A stretch of 42,390 nucleotides of DNA, from contig NZ_ML058621.1 of the NCBI RefSeq assembly GCF_003635165.1, positions 1-42,390 on the forward strand. Reading direction: 5' to 3'. Below the pieces are notes generated by a model. That model worked only from the letters and a program-made list of their open reading frames with translations. It did not search any database and was not told where the DNA came from. Made by a program: the position numbers and the translations under genes. Numbering within the stretch: position 1 is the stretch's first letter; each line of letters starts with the position of its first letter. This stretch comes from Burkholderia sp. Nafp2/4-1b (GTDB lineage: Bacteria; Pseudomonadota; Gammaproteobacteria; Burkholderiales; Burkholderiaceae). Below are positions 25,430-33,056 of the stretch, piece by piece.

Positions 25430-25556
25430 GAGGCACGAGCGCTACCGCGAACGCTTGGAGGCCGATCCCGCGTGCGAGGCCGCGTTCCGCCATGCCGAAG
25501 AAACGCGCTGCATCGTCAGCGACGAACGCAGCTTCTTCCGGCCGGTGTTCGAGTAA
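25430..25556 (+). pseudogene. Coding-like fragment without a clear start
   Basis: About 40 codons ending at a TAA (25554-25556) show strong Burkholderia-like third-position G/C, with natural-looking sequence such as RYRERLEADPACEAAF and RCIVSDERSFFRPVFE. No ATG or GTG begins this stretch; a TTG at 25465 exists but has no good ribosome binding site. It lies out of frame with the DUF3999 gene just upstream. It is either a decayed gene remnant or a very small gene with an unusual start. The protein is not recognised. Confidence 0.3.
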
Positions 25557-25592
25557 CGCCCGCGCATCGCGCCCCGTTTCAGGCGCGGGACG

Positions 25593-25626
25593 AAAAAAAG
25601 CCCCGCCTGCATCCGCGCGGCGGGGC
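25593..25626 (-). terminator. Minus-strand intrinsic terminator
   Basis: GCCCCGCC (25600-25607) pairs perfectly with GGCGGGGC (25619-25626) over an 11-base loop. On the minus strand the stem is followed directly by T7 (A7 at 25593-25599 on the plus strand). This is a textbook rho-independent terminator. It probably ends the candidate small RNA; the hairpin could also slow plus-strand transcription from the DUF3999 gene, but no T-run follows in that direction. Confidence 0.7.
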
Positions 25627-25660
25627 CAACCCATGTCAGTAGAGACATCATGGAGGAGAC
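25593..25660 (-). ncRNA. Candidate small regulatory RNA
   Basis: Read leftward, a plausible promoter (25667-25695) would start a transcript of about 68 nt. Its 5' end carries GTCTCCTCC, complementary to a Shine-Dalgarno sequence. A small hairpin (ATGTC/GACAT, 25633-25648) follows. It ends in a strong 8-base GC stem (GCCCCGCC/GGCGGGGC, 25600-25626) followed by seven T. A C/U-rich unpaired 5' end plus terminator with U-tail is the usual build of Hfq-dependent sRNAs. No minus-strand gene lies near that would otherwise need this terminator. Confidence 0.45.
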
Positions 25661-25666
25661 GAGCCC

Positions 25667-25695
25667 ATCTTATCGAGCCTGGCGCGCCGTCCCAA
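25667..25695 (-). promoter_or_regulatory. Candidate sigma-70 promoter of the small RNA
   Basis: On the minus strand TTGGGA (-35, 25695-25690) and TAAGAT (-10, 25672-25667) are 17 bases apart. Each matches the consensus at four of six positions. Initiation about 7 bases downstream would start the transcript near 25660, at the CU-rich anti-Shine-Dalgarno stretch. Confidence 0.4.
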
Positions 25696-25857
25696 CCAAG
25701 CATTTCTGCTATTCATTTGCGCCACCGCGCACACCCTCGACCCGCACGCACGGCATATCGATAGAACGAAAAGTCGTTTTCAGAGTGGCTGCGGGGTCGT
25801 TACCATTTGGTTTTAAGCCTGTGCTTAGCCGGGCAAGCCATCCCCAAGGAGCGCCCC

Positions 25858-26508
25858 TTGACTGCATTCGATCAACACCGCCGCCCGTTCGTGGTCGGCA
25901 TCGGCGGCACCACCCGAGCCGCGTCGTCGACCGAGCGCGCACTCTCGTTCGCGCTGCGCGGCGCGCAGGCCGCCGGTGCACGCACGCGCCTGTTCGACGG
26001 CCCGTTCCTCCACACGCTGCCGCACTACGCCCCCGAACACAAGACGCTGACCGATGCGCAGCGCGAGCTGATCGACACTGTGCGCGAAGCCGATGCGATC
26101 ATCATCGCGACGCCCGGCTATCACGGCGGCGTGTCCGGCCTCGTGAAGAACGCGCTCGATACGCTGGAAGAACTGCGCGCCGACGAGCGCCCGTATCTCG
26201 ACGGCCGCGCGGTCGGCCTGATCGTCACGGCCTACGGCTGGCAAGCCGCCGGCACCGTGCTGACGTCGCTGCGTTCGATCGTCCACGCGCTGCGCGGCTG
26301 GCCGACCCCGTTCGGCGCCACCGTGAACACGCTCGAAACGCGCTTCGACAGCGCCGACAGCTGCTCGGATCCGAAGGTCGTCGCGCAGCTCGAAACCGTC
26401 GGCTCGCAGGCTGCCGAATTCGCGCTCGCGTTCGCGTCGCATCGCGCGGCCACGCACGCGGCATCGGTCGACGCGCTCGCGCCCGTGCTCAAGATCGCCA
26501 ACCAGTAA
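25858..26508 (+). CDS. NADPH-dependent FMN reductase family protein
   Basis: A 216-residue flavodoxin-like flavoprotein. The phosphate-binding loop GIGGTTRAASSTERAL (about 14-29) and the segment ATPGYHGGVSGLVKNALD (about 81-98) are typical of NADPH-dependent FMN reductases (SsuE/ChrR/azoreductase relatives). Such enzymes supply reduced flavin or reduce quinones or metals in the cytoplasm. I choose TTG at 25858 because AAGGAG stands 6 bases before it; a longer frame reaching 25807 lacks such a site. The partner oxygenase is not evident from the neighbours. A perfect 10-base GC hairpin follows the gene. Confidence 0.82.
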   Translation: MTAFDQHRRPFVVGIGGTTRAASSTERALSFALRGAQAAGARTRLFDGPFLHTLPHYAPEHKTLTDAQRELIDTVREADAIIIATPGYHGGVSGLVKNALDTLEELRADERPYLDGRAVGLIVTAYGWQAAGTVLTSLRSIVHALRGWPTPFGATVNTLETRFDSADSCSDPKVVAQLETVGSQAAEFALAFASHRAATHAASVDALAPVLKIANQ

Positions 26509-26522
26509 CCTCCGCCTTCCCA

Positions 26523-26563
26523 CCGCCCGCGCCCGGCCGACGACGTTCGCCGCGCGCGGGCGG
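26523..26563. terminator. GC-rich hairpin after the FMN reductase gene
   Basis: CCGCCCGCGC (26523-26532) pairs perfectly with GCGCGGGCGG (26554-26563). It begins 15 bases after the stop codon. There is no T-run, so it is a stem-type terminator or mRNA-stabilising candidate. The bases from 26564 to 26758 hold no supported gene. Confidence 0.4.
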
Positions 26564-26758
26564 CGCGTGTTCGACGATTCCCTCGATTCCGACGACTCCG
26601 ACGATTCGGCGCGCATCGCGCTGACGCCCGTGCTGCATGCCGACTCCCCGCGCCAATAACGATTCAGCCCGTCACGTGATTTGCATTGGCCGAAAGATTG
26701 GTTCACGCGGACAGCGGGTTTTCGTACGCTGAAAGCCCGAACCCTCCATGGGCACCCC

Positions 26759-26977
26759 ATGAACCGCACGATCCGCTACAAGGGCTACGAAGTCGCTCCC
26801 GCTGCCGCCCGGCTGCCGAACGGGCTGTTCGCCGCGAACCTCACGATCGAGAAGGCCACCGGCGGCCCGTCGCCGCGTGCCGTGTCGTTCGATGCGATCG
26901 ATTTCTTCTTCGAAGAGGAACACGCGCTCGCCTACGCGTCCCGCTGGGGACGCCTCTGGGTCGACACGCAGGCCTGA
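26759..26977 (+). CDS. Small conserved-type protein of unknown function
   Basis: A 72-residue acidic/aromatic protein beginning MNRTIRYKGYEVAPAAARL and including NGLFAANLTIEKA, then DAIDFFFEEEHALAYASRWG near the end. The alternating strands followed by a helix suggest a compact single-domain cytoplasmic protein, with no signal peptide or membrane segment. The composition looks genuinely coding with strong third-position G/C. I do not recognise the family with certainty. The start at 26759 fits the hydrophilic N-terminus; a TTG at 26681 would add 26 residues. The gene stands alone, converging with arsH. Confidence 0.6.
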   Translation: MNRTIRYKGYEVAPAAARLPNGLFAANLTIEKATGGPSPRAVSFDAIDFFFEEEHALAYASRWGRLWVDTQA

Positions 26978-27220
26978 GCGCGGCACCGGGCAGCTATCGT
27001 TTGCCAATGGAGTCGAGCGACATGCTGGCTTTCCGAGACCACGGCGCGGCGGAACCTGCCGTTATGGGTGGAAACGGAGATCCAGGCATGGATTCGATTG
27101 ATCATCGAGGCAGACGCCTCGGCAACCCGATGACACGCATCGACGACCAAGGCGCAGCGTTGGTGTCGCGCCGATCCAATGGCGTGACGGATCGCCATCG
27201 TGGCGCCTTGGCACCGACCT

Positions 27221-27943
27221 TCAGATGCTCCGCTGGTTCACGCGCTGCGACAACGCTTCCGCGCTTTCCTTCCGCTCGCTGTACCGGTCGACCAGATACG
27301 GACCGACGTCGCGAGTCAGCAGCGTGAACTTCACCAGTTCCTCCATCACGTCGACGACCCGGTCGTAATACGCCGACGGCTTCATCCGCCCCGCTTCGTC
27401 GAACTCCATGAACGCCTTCGCCACCGACGACTGGTTCGGAATGGTCAGCATGCGCATCCAGCGCCCGAGCACGCGCATCTGATTGACCGCGTTGAACGAC
27501 TGCGAGCCGCCGCTCACCTGCATCACCGCGAGCGTCTTGCCCTGCGTCGGCCGCACGGCGCCGACCGACAGCGGAATCCAGTCGATCTGCGATTTCATGA
27601 TGCCGGTCATGGCGCCATGCCGTTCCGGCGAGCACCACACCATGCCCTCCGACCACATCACGAGTTCGCGCAACTCGACGACCTTCGGATGACTCTCCGG
27701 CGCGTCGTCCGGCAGCGGCAGGCCGCTCGGGTTGAATACGCGCACCTCCGCACCCATCGCCGTGAGCAGGCGTTCGGATTCCTCGACCAGCAGGCGGCTG
27801 AACGAACGCTCGCGCACCGACCCGTACAGCAGCAGGAACCGCGGCGGATGGGTGGACGGTGATGCCATCCGCAAGCGGCTCGCGTCCGGCACGCGGAAGA
27901 ATTCCGGCGCGAGTTGCGGCAGGTCGGTCAGTCGGTCGGTCAT
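27221..27943 (-). CDS. arsH: Arsenical resistance flavoprotein ArsH
   Basis: A 240-residue NADPH:FMN-dependent oxidoreductase. The FMN phosphate loop GSVRERSFSR (41-50) and MVWCSPERHGAMTGIMKSQID are characteristic of ArsH, as is the tail-region motif YYDRVVDVMEELVKFTLL. ArsH oxidises trivalent organoarsenicals to the less toxic pentavalent forms in the cytoplasm. It is the last gene of the ars operon, and its ATG overlaps the stop of the arsenite pump gene (ATGA), indicating translational coupling. The 243 bases between its stop and the small gene at 26759-26977 hold nothing I can support. Confidence 0.92.
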   Translation of the reverse strand: MTDRLTDLPQLAPEFFRVPDASRLRMASPSTHPPRFLLLYGSVRERSFSRLLVEESERLLTAMGAEVRVFNPSGLPLPDDAPESHPKVVELRELVMWSEGMVWCSPERHGAMTGIMKSQIDWIPLSVGAVRPTQGKTLAVMQVSGGSQSFNAVNQMRVLGRWMRMLTIPNQSSVAKAFMEFDEAGRMKPSAYYDRVVDVMEELVKFTLLTRDVGPYLVDRYSERKESAEALSQRVNQRSI

Positions 27944-29034
27944 GAAAGGGTTCTCTGGTTGGCTCGCGCGCATTCGTACCAGCCCTTCGACCGGTTCACG
28001 ACGCGCACCACGAGCAGCATCGCCGGCACTTCGATCAACACGCCGACGACGGTGGCGAGTGCCGCGCCCGAATGGAAGCCGAACAGGCTGATCGCGGCCG
28101 CGACGGCGAGCTCGAAGAAGTTGGATGCGCCGATCAGCGCGGACGGGCACGCGACGTTATGCTGCTCGCCCACCGCGCGATTGAGCCAGTACGCAAGCGC
28201 TGCATTGAAGAACACCTGGATCAGGATCGGCACCGCGAGCAATGCGATGACGAGCGGCTGCGTCAGGATCGCTTCGCCCTGGAACGCGAACAGCAATACA
28301 AGCGTCGCGAGCAGCGCGGCGATCGACCACGGGCCGATCCGTGCCATCGCGGCCTCGAACGCCGCCTGCCCTTGCGCCAGCAGCCACCTGCGCCAGAGCT
28401 GCGCAAGGGCCACCGGAATCACGATGTAGAGCACCACCGACGTGAGCAGCGTCGCCCACGGCACGGTAATCGCGGACATCCCGAGCAGCAGCCCGACCAA
28501 CGGCGCGAACGCGATCACCATGATGCTGTCGTTCAGCGCGACCTGCGACAGCGTGAAGAGCGGGTCGCCGCCCGTCAGCCGGCTCCATACGAACACCATC
28601 GCGGTGCACGGCGCGGCGGCCAGCAGAATCAGGCCGGCGATGTAGCTGTCGAGCTGCTCCGCGGGCAGCATCGGCGCGAACAGGTGCCGTACGAACAGCC
28701 AGCCGAGGAACGCCATCGAGAACGGCTTGACGAGCCAGTTCACGACCAGCGTAACGCCGATTCCCTTCGCGTGACGGCGCACCTCATGCAGCGCGCCGAA
28801 GTCGACTTTCACGAGCATCGGGATGATCATCACCCAGATCAGCAGCCCGACCGGCAGGTTGACCTGCGCGTATTCGATACGGCCGATCCGCTGGAATACG
28901 CCGGGCAGCATCTGGCCGAGCGCGATGCCGGCAACGATGCACAGCGCGACCCACACCGTCAGGTAGCGTTCGAAGAAATTGATCGCCGGCTTCGCGACGG
29001 CGTGGCGAGGCGGAATGATGTTGGACGTGTTCAT
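27940..29034 (-). CDS. acr3: Arsenite efflux permease Acr3
   Basis: A 364-residue inner-membrane arsenite exporter of the ACR3 family (bile acid/sodium symporter fold, about ten helices). The essential cysteine lies in AAAPCTAMVFVWSRLTGGD (C143). The second broken-helix region reads LIGASNFFELAVAAAISLFG, with the conserved Glu. It removes As(OH)3 produced by ArsC. The chain is slightly extended at the N-terminus compared with compact members. It lies between arsC and arsH in the same operon, 52 bases after arsC. Confidence 0.93.
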   Translation of the reverse strand: MNTSNIIPPRHAVAKPAINFFERYLTVWVALCIVAGIALGQMLPGVFQRIGRIEYAQVNLPVGLLIWVMIIPMLVKVDFGALHEVRRHAKGIGVTLVVNWLVKPFSMAFLGWLFVRHLFAPMLPAEQLDSYIAGLILLAAAPCTAMVFVWSRLTGGDPLFTLSQVALNDSIMVIAFAPLVGLLLGMSAITVPWATLLTSVVLYIVIPVALAQLWRRWLLAQGQAAFEAAMARIGPWSIAALLATLVLLFAFQGEAILTQPLVIALLAVPILIQVFFNAALAYWLNRAVGEQHNVACPSALIGASNFFELAVAAAISLFGFHSGAALATVVGVLIEVPAMLLVVRVVNRSKGWYECARANQRTLS

Positions 29035-29086
29035 CGGACAGGATTCGATACGTGAAAACGCGCACGGCGCGCCGTGATGCGAGCGC

Positions 29087-29581
29087 TCAGTTCCGCGAGA
29101 TGTCGTTCAGCGCCGCCTCGAGTTCGGCGTCGCTCAGGCGTTCGAGCGGCAGCGCCAGCAGTTGCAGCATCCGGTAGCCGAGCGCCTCGCGCGTCAGTTC
29201 GAACGCGAGCCGCTTGCCCGCATCGCCGCCCAATGCGTTCGACGGATCGGCGTAACCCCAATGCACGTTCACCGGACTGCCGGGCCAGTACGGGCACGTC
29301 TCCGCGGCCGCGCTGTCGCATACCGTGATCACGATGCGCATTTCCGGCGCACCGTCACCGATGAATTCGTCCCAGCTTTTGCTGCGGTAGCCGGTGACGT
29401 CGACGCCGGCGCCGGTCAGCGCGTCCAGCGCGAACGGGTTGAGCCGGCCGCTCGGCGCGCTGCCTGCGCTGAACGCGCGCACGTCGCGGCCCAGTTTGCG
29501 GGCCCAGTGGTTCAGCATTCCCTCGGCAAGCACGCTGCGCGCGGAATTGTGGGTGCAGAGAATCAGGACGTTGGTGGTCAT
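29087..29581 (-). CDS. arsC: Arsenate reductase (LMW-phosphatase type)
   Basis: A 164-residue arsenate reductase of the low-molecular-weight tyrosine phosphatase fold. The anion-binding loop CTHNSARS (C9-X5-R15) holds the nucleophile. Additional cysteines C88 (VCDSAAAETC) and C96 are placed for the disulfide relay used with thioredoxin or glutaredoxin. The typical FSAGSAPSGRLNPFAL segment is present. It reduces As(V) to As(III) for export by Acr3. The C-terminus is about 25 residues longer than the shortest members. The start is ATG at 29581, without a strong ribosome binding site; it follows arsR by 22 bases. Confidence 0.92.
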   Translation of the reverse strand: MTTNVLILCTHNSARSVLAEGMLNHWARKLGRDVRAFSAGSAPSGRLNPFALDALTGAGVDVTGYRSKSWDEFIGDGAPEMRIVITVCDSAAAETCPYWPGSPVNVHWGYADPSNALGGDAGKRLAFELTREALGYRMLQLLALPLERLSDAELEAALNDISRN

Positions 29582-29603
29582 CGGCAAGCGCGCAAACGGA
29601 GGT

Positions 29604-29939
29604 TCAGGGCTGGTCGGAACAGGCAGGCGAACAGGCCGAAACCGGCGAGCACGGATTGCCGCCGCAGCAGTTCTCGGTGAGATAGCCGATGAGCCCGTTC
29701 ATCGTCGCGAAGTTCGCGCAATAGATCACGAAGCGGCCTTCCTGGCGGCTCGTAACGAGCTGTGCATGCGCCAGTTCCTTCAGATGAAACGACAACGACG
29801 ACGGCGGCACGTCGAGCAGCGTCGCAATTTGGCCGGCGGGCAACCCCGATGGGCCGGCCTGCACGAGCGCGCGAAACACGGCAAGGCGCGATTCGTGCGC
29901 GAGGGCCGCAAGCGCGGTGACGGTCTGATTCGTTTCCAT
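29604..29939 (-). CDS. arsR: Arsenic-responsive repressor ArsR
   Basis: A 111-residue ArsR/SmtB winged-helix repressor. The DNA-binding helix lies at about 41-62 (LLDVPPSSLSFHLKELAHAQLV). The metal site is not the CxC of the plasmid R773 type. Instead the C-terminus carries ENCCGGNPC (C91, C92, C97) and two further cysteines, as in the Acidithiobacillus-type ArsR that binds As(III) by a vicinal C-terminal pair. It heads the operon arsR-arsC-acr3-arsH. The putative operator overlaps its -10 element. The predicted transcript starts at or next to the ATG, so the mRNA may be leaderless. Confidence 0.92.
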   Translation of the reverse strand: METNQTVTALAALAHESRLAVFRALVQAGPSGLPAGQIATLLDVPPSSLSFHLKELAHAQLVTSRQEGRFVIYCANFATMNGLIGYLTENCCGGNPCSPVSACSPACSDQP

Positions 29940-29941
29940 GA

Positions 29942-29975
29942 TTCGATATTATTCGAAATATAGAAGCGTAGGCAA
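29942..29975 (-). promoter_or_regulatory. ars promoter with overlapping ArsR operator
   Basis: On the minus strand TTGCCT (-35, 29975-29970) and TAATAT (-10, 29951-29946) are 18 bases apart. The palindrome TTCGA-N6-TCGAA (29942-29957) sits directly over the -10, an ideal repressor site. Initiation 6-7 bases after the -10 falls on or beside the arsR start codon at 29939. The bases from 29976 to 30091 hold nothing else recognisable. Confidence 0.6.
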
Positions 29976-30091
29976 TAACTTCGCTCCGCGAGTGGGGCCA
30001 GTGACGTCCGCCCTCACCGTGCTGGCCCAAGGTCAAATCGCGGGATGCGCGCCAAGATTCGTTCGCTGCTCCCGGTTGGGTAGCGCGACGG

Positions 30092-31156
30092 TCAACGCGG
30101 CGCCATGACGCGCAGCACCGGGCGCCCGCCCACATTCTTCAACGGAAAGTACGAACGATGCGTGTCGGGGTCGATCGCGACCACGTGAGCATTCGGCCCG
30201 ACGACGCCCTCCCCGATCCTGGCCACCTTTGAGCCGTCGACACTGAAGACTGAAACGACGCCGGCTTCACCGGCCACATAAATTCTGTTCAGCGCCGGGT
30301 CGAGCGCGAGGACATCCGGATCCTTGCCGATATCGAACGACTGGACGACCTGCCGCGCGACCATATCGAAAACGAGCAGCTTGTCGTTGCCCTGACACGC
30401 GACGAACGCGAGGCGATCTTTCGAATCGATCAGCAGTCCGTGATTGTGGTCGGCACCCGTCAATGCGAACCGCCCGACGATCCGATCGTTCGCCGGATCG
30501 ATTTCGACGAGTTCGTTGCGCGTCTGTACGTTGACGAAGATGTGCCGCGACTCGGGATCGTATTGCGTGTTGCCGACCTCGCCGCCGAGCGGAATCGTCG
30601 CGACACGCTGGTTGTTTCGAACATCGACGACGGTCTCGGTCTTGCCTGTCTCGTCCGATACGTAGAGCTTGTGCACGGTCGGTGCATAGGCAATGCCGTC
30701 CGGATACCGTCCGCCTGGCATCCGCGCGACGATCTTCAGGGTCGTTTCGTCGATGGCGACGAGCTCGTCCGTTCCCGTCGCAGATGCATAGACACGCGAC
30801 AGCTCCGGAATCGCAAGCACGCCATGCACGGACGAGATGCCCGGAACGCGTGCGACCACGCGCGATGCATGTGTGTCGACGACGTTCACCTCGCCGTCGC
30901 CAAGATGCGCAATGAACAGCAGGTGGCGGCCGGGATCGTAGCTTTCGTAGTCGAGCCGGGTCGTTCGCCCGGGCAGCGGAATATCGGCGACGTGCGTCAG
31001 CGGCAAATGATTCATGCCTATTTGCGCGGCGGTTGGCCGAGCAGCGGGCACAAACGCGCCGGCGATCGAGGACAGCACCAGAATCGCGAGGTAACTTACG
31101 ACGCCGGGGTTCAGGCGCCGCGCGATCGCGCGCACCAATCTGTCGCGAACCGGCAT
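30092..31156 (-). CDS. YVTN-family beta-propeller protein
   Basis: A 354-residue secreted or membrane-anchored propeller. A basic N-terminus and hydrophobic segment (about 19-38, VVSYLAILVLSSIAGAFV) form a signal peptide or anchor. Then come seven or so about 40-residue blades rich in YVTN-like strands, for example NRIYVAGEAGVVSVFSVDG, HKLYVSDETGKTETVVDV and RHIFVNVQTRNELVEID. Such proteins bind partners or metals in the periplasm; no enzyme motif is visible. It follows the chromate-associated MFS gene by 105 bases on the same strand, so it may be the last gene of that operon. Confidence 0.8.
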   Translation of the reverse strand: MPVRDRLVRAIARRLNPGVVSYLAILVLSSIAGAFVPAARPTAAQIGMNHLPLTHVADIPLPGRTTRLDYESYDPGRHLLFIAHLGDGEVNVVDTHASRVVARVPGISSVHGVLAIPELSRVYASATGTDELVAIDETTLKIVARMPGGRYPDGIAYAPTVHKLYVSDETGKTETVVDVRNNQRVATIPLGGEVGNTQYDPESRHIFVNVQTRNELVEIDPANDRIVGRFALTGADHNHGLLIDSKDRLAFVACQGNDKLLVFDMVARQVVQSFDIGKDPDVLALDPALNRIYVAGEAGVVSVFSVDGSKVARIGEGVVGPNAHVVAIDPDTHRSYFPLKNVGGRPVLRVMAPR

Positions 31157-31261
31157 TGGCGGACCGTCCTTTCACATGGGTTGACAGGAAGCGCGCACCT
31201 TCGTTTCGATGCGTCGCTTTGCCGGGTCCCTCGCTTCCGTGTTCTTTGACCGTGGCCGCAT

Positions 31262-32521
31262 TTATCGCGCCCGGTCGTCGTCCGGTTTGATGTGTCGAAA
31301 AGCAGCCAGCAGCGACAGGTCATAGGCGATCTTCAGCGCACCGCATGCGATCAGCGGCGCGCCGAGCCAGCCGAGGCTGAACAGGCCGCCGGCCAAAGTT
31401 GGCGCGACCGCGGCCGCGAGGCTGCGCGGGACAGCCGTGAAGCTGGCGGCTGCCGGCCGCTCCGCCGGCGTGACGACCGCCATCACGTACGCGGTGCGCG
31501 TCGGTACATCCATTTGCGAAAGCGCGCTGCGCGCCAGCAGCAGCGCCAGGGTCAGCGGCAATGACGGCGCGAATGCGGCGCCGATCAGGCAGACGCTCGA
31601 CGGGATATGCGTGAACACCATCGTGTTCAGCAGGCCGATCCTGCACGATAGCGGCGCCGCCGCAAGCTGCGAGGCCGCCGACAGCAGTCCCGCCCAGAAG
31701 AAGAACTGACCGGCAGCGGCGATCGAGAGCCCGAAGCGCTGCATCAACCACAGCGACAACAGCGAGTTGACGACGAGGCCGCCCGCGAACGCGTCGATGC
31801 TGAACAGCATCGCAAGCCGCATGACGATCGGGCGTGACGGACCGAGCGGAGGCGTTGCCTTCGCCGCGTGCGCATCCGGGCGCGGCAATCGTCGATACAG
31901 CATGCAAACGGCGCCGCCCGTCACTGCATAGAACAGAAACATGCAGCGCATCGCGCCGAGCGCCGTGATTCCGGTGTGCGATGCGACCCAGATCGGCAGG
32001 CCTGCCGCGAGGGCGCCGACCGCTGCCGATACGGCCCCGACGAGGCTGTATCGCGCAAACAGCGCAGTGCGGGCGTCACCTCCAGCTGCCTGCGCCAGAC
32101 GCGACTGTTCGAGCGGCAAAAACAGGCTGACGTCACCCGAACTCGGATTGAGCGTGCCGGTAAACGCGATGACGAGCAGCGGCCACAACGAAGAGAAACT
32201 CGCGAAGCCGATGCCTGTTGTTGCCATCAGCACCGCCGCCAGCGTCAACATGCGCCGTTGCGTGAAACGGCTCGCGAGCATGCCGACCGCGATCGTCGCG
32301 ATGGCCGACCCGGCCAACGTCGTCGTGCTGATCAAACCGACGTCCAGTTGCGAGAATCCGAGCGACAGCAGATACGCCGGCAGCAACACGGCAATGAATC
32401 CGTCGCAGAACCCGCGCATGCCGCGGCTGGCAAGAATAAGCCCCGCTGCCGGATCGGTGCCTGCCGGCAGCAAGCGACCGGCGAACGACGACGCGGGCCG
32501 ATTGCTACGCGCGTGTATCAC
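31262..32521 (-). CDS. MFS transporter linked to chromate genes
   Basis: A 419-residue major facilitator with about twelve hydrophobic helices. Motif A-like sequence after the second helix is MLASRFTQRRMLTLAA. The family has not been tied to a substrate. The chosen start is GTG at 32521, which overlaps the stop of the ChrB-domain gene by 17 bases; the first about 25 residues are hydrophilic, then RGMRGFCDGFIAVLLPAYLL begins the first helix. MFS genes are often found in chromate resistance clusters, so a role in chromate or related oxyanion efflux is plausible but unproven. Confidence 0.82.
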   Translation of the reverse strand: MIHARSNRPASSFAGRLLPAGTDPAAGLILASRGMRGFCDGFIAVLLPAYLLSLGFSQLDVGLISTTTLAGSAIATIAVGMLASRFTQRRMLTLAAVLMATTGIGFASFSSLWPLLVIAFTGTLNPSSGDVSLFLPLEQSRLAQAAGGDARTALFARYSLVGAVSAAVGALAAGLPIWVASHTGITALGAMRCMFLFYAVTGGAVCMLYRRLPRPDAHAAKATPPLGPSRPIVMRLAMLFSIDAFAGGLVVNSLLSLWLMQRFGLSIAAAGQFFFWAGLLSAASQLAAAPLSCRIGLLNTMVFTHIPSSVCLIGAAFAPSLPLTLALLLARSALSQMDVPTRTAYVMAVVTPAERPAAASFTAVPRSLAAAVAPTLAGGLFSLGWLGAPLIACGALKIAYDLSLLAAFRHIKPDDDRAR

Positions 32522-32933
32522 GCTGGCACCACGCGTAGAGTGCGTCGTACATCGCCATGCCGTATCGGAGTTGTTCGTGGTCGTCGGCGAAGTTGGCGGA
32601 AAGGCCGATCGAGATCGCGTACAGGCCGGCGGCTTCCGGTGCGAGATCGAGGCGGCCAGTATCTGCGCCGCGCACGATCCGCGCGAGTTTGCGCAGCGCC
32701 GGGTTGTCGAGCCGATACTTGTCGAGAAACGCATCGAAGCTGCACCGCTCGCCGTGGTGGCCGAACTCGACGCCCGGCACGTCGTACGGAGTCGCGCCCG
32801 TTTCGTTGGCCAGTCGCATGACCTCCGCGCCCGGCACGTAGAGAAATTCAGGCGTCTTGTCGATAAACCGGGCAATCAGCCACGGGCAGGCGATGCGATC
32901 GATCTTCGGCCGTTCCCGCGTAATCCATTTCAT
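32505..32933 (-). CDS. Single-domain ChrB-type chromate resistance protein
   Basis: A 142-residue protein corresponding only to the C-terminal domain of ChrB. It opens KWITRERPKIDRIACPWLIARFID, matches the WVDRVASAWLIRRFID segment of the full-length ChrB encoded upstream, and has the downstream VEFGHHGERCSFDAFL and IVRGAD motifs. It lacks the N-terminal regulatory half. The ATG at 32933 has AGGAG 8 bases upstream. Thus the cluster has one full ChrB and one stand-alone domain. The domain's biochemical role (possibly chromate sensing or reduction) is not settled. Confidence 0.85.
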   Translation of the reverse strand: MKWITRERPKIDRIACPWLIARFIDKTPEFLYVPGAEVMRLANETGATPYDVPGVEFGHHGERCSFDAFLDKYRLDNPALRKLARIVRGADTGRLDLAPEAAGLYAISIGLSANFADDHEQLRYGMAMYDALYAWCQRDTRA

Positions 32934-33056
32934 GGCGTTTCTCCTGTCGAGCGAAGCGATACGGCGACACCGCTGCACGGTGGACCGTCGTGTTCCGCGC
33001 CCACACCGGATCGAATGTCGTTCGATGCGTGTCGACCGGCCGCCCGGCCACGCGAA

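Noticed and set aside
26978..27220. Short plus-strand frames after the small gene, e.g. from ATG 27007
   Set aside because: They run antisense into arsH, have no recognisable domain and no ribosome binding site; the stretch is treated as intergenic.
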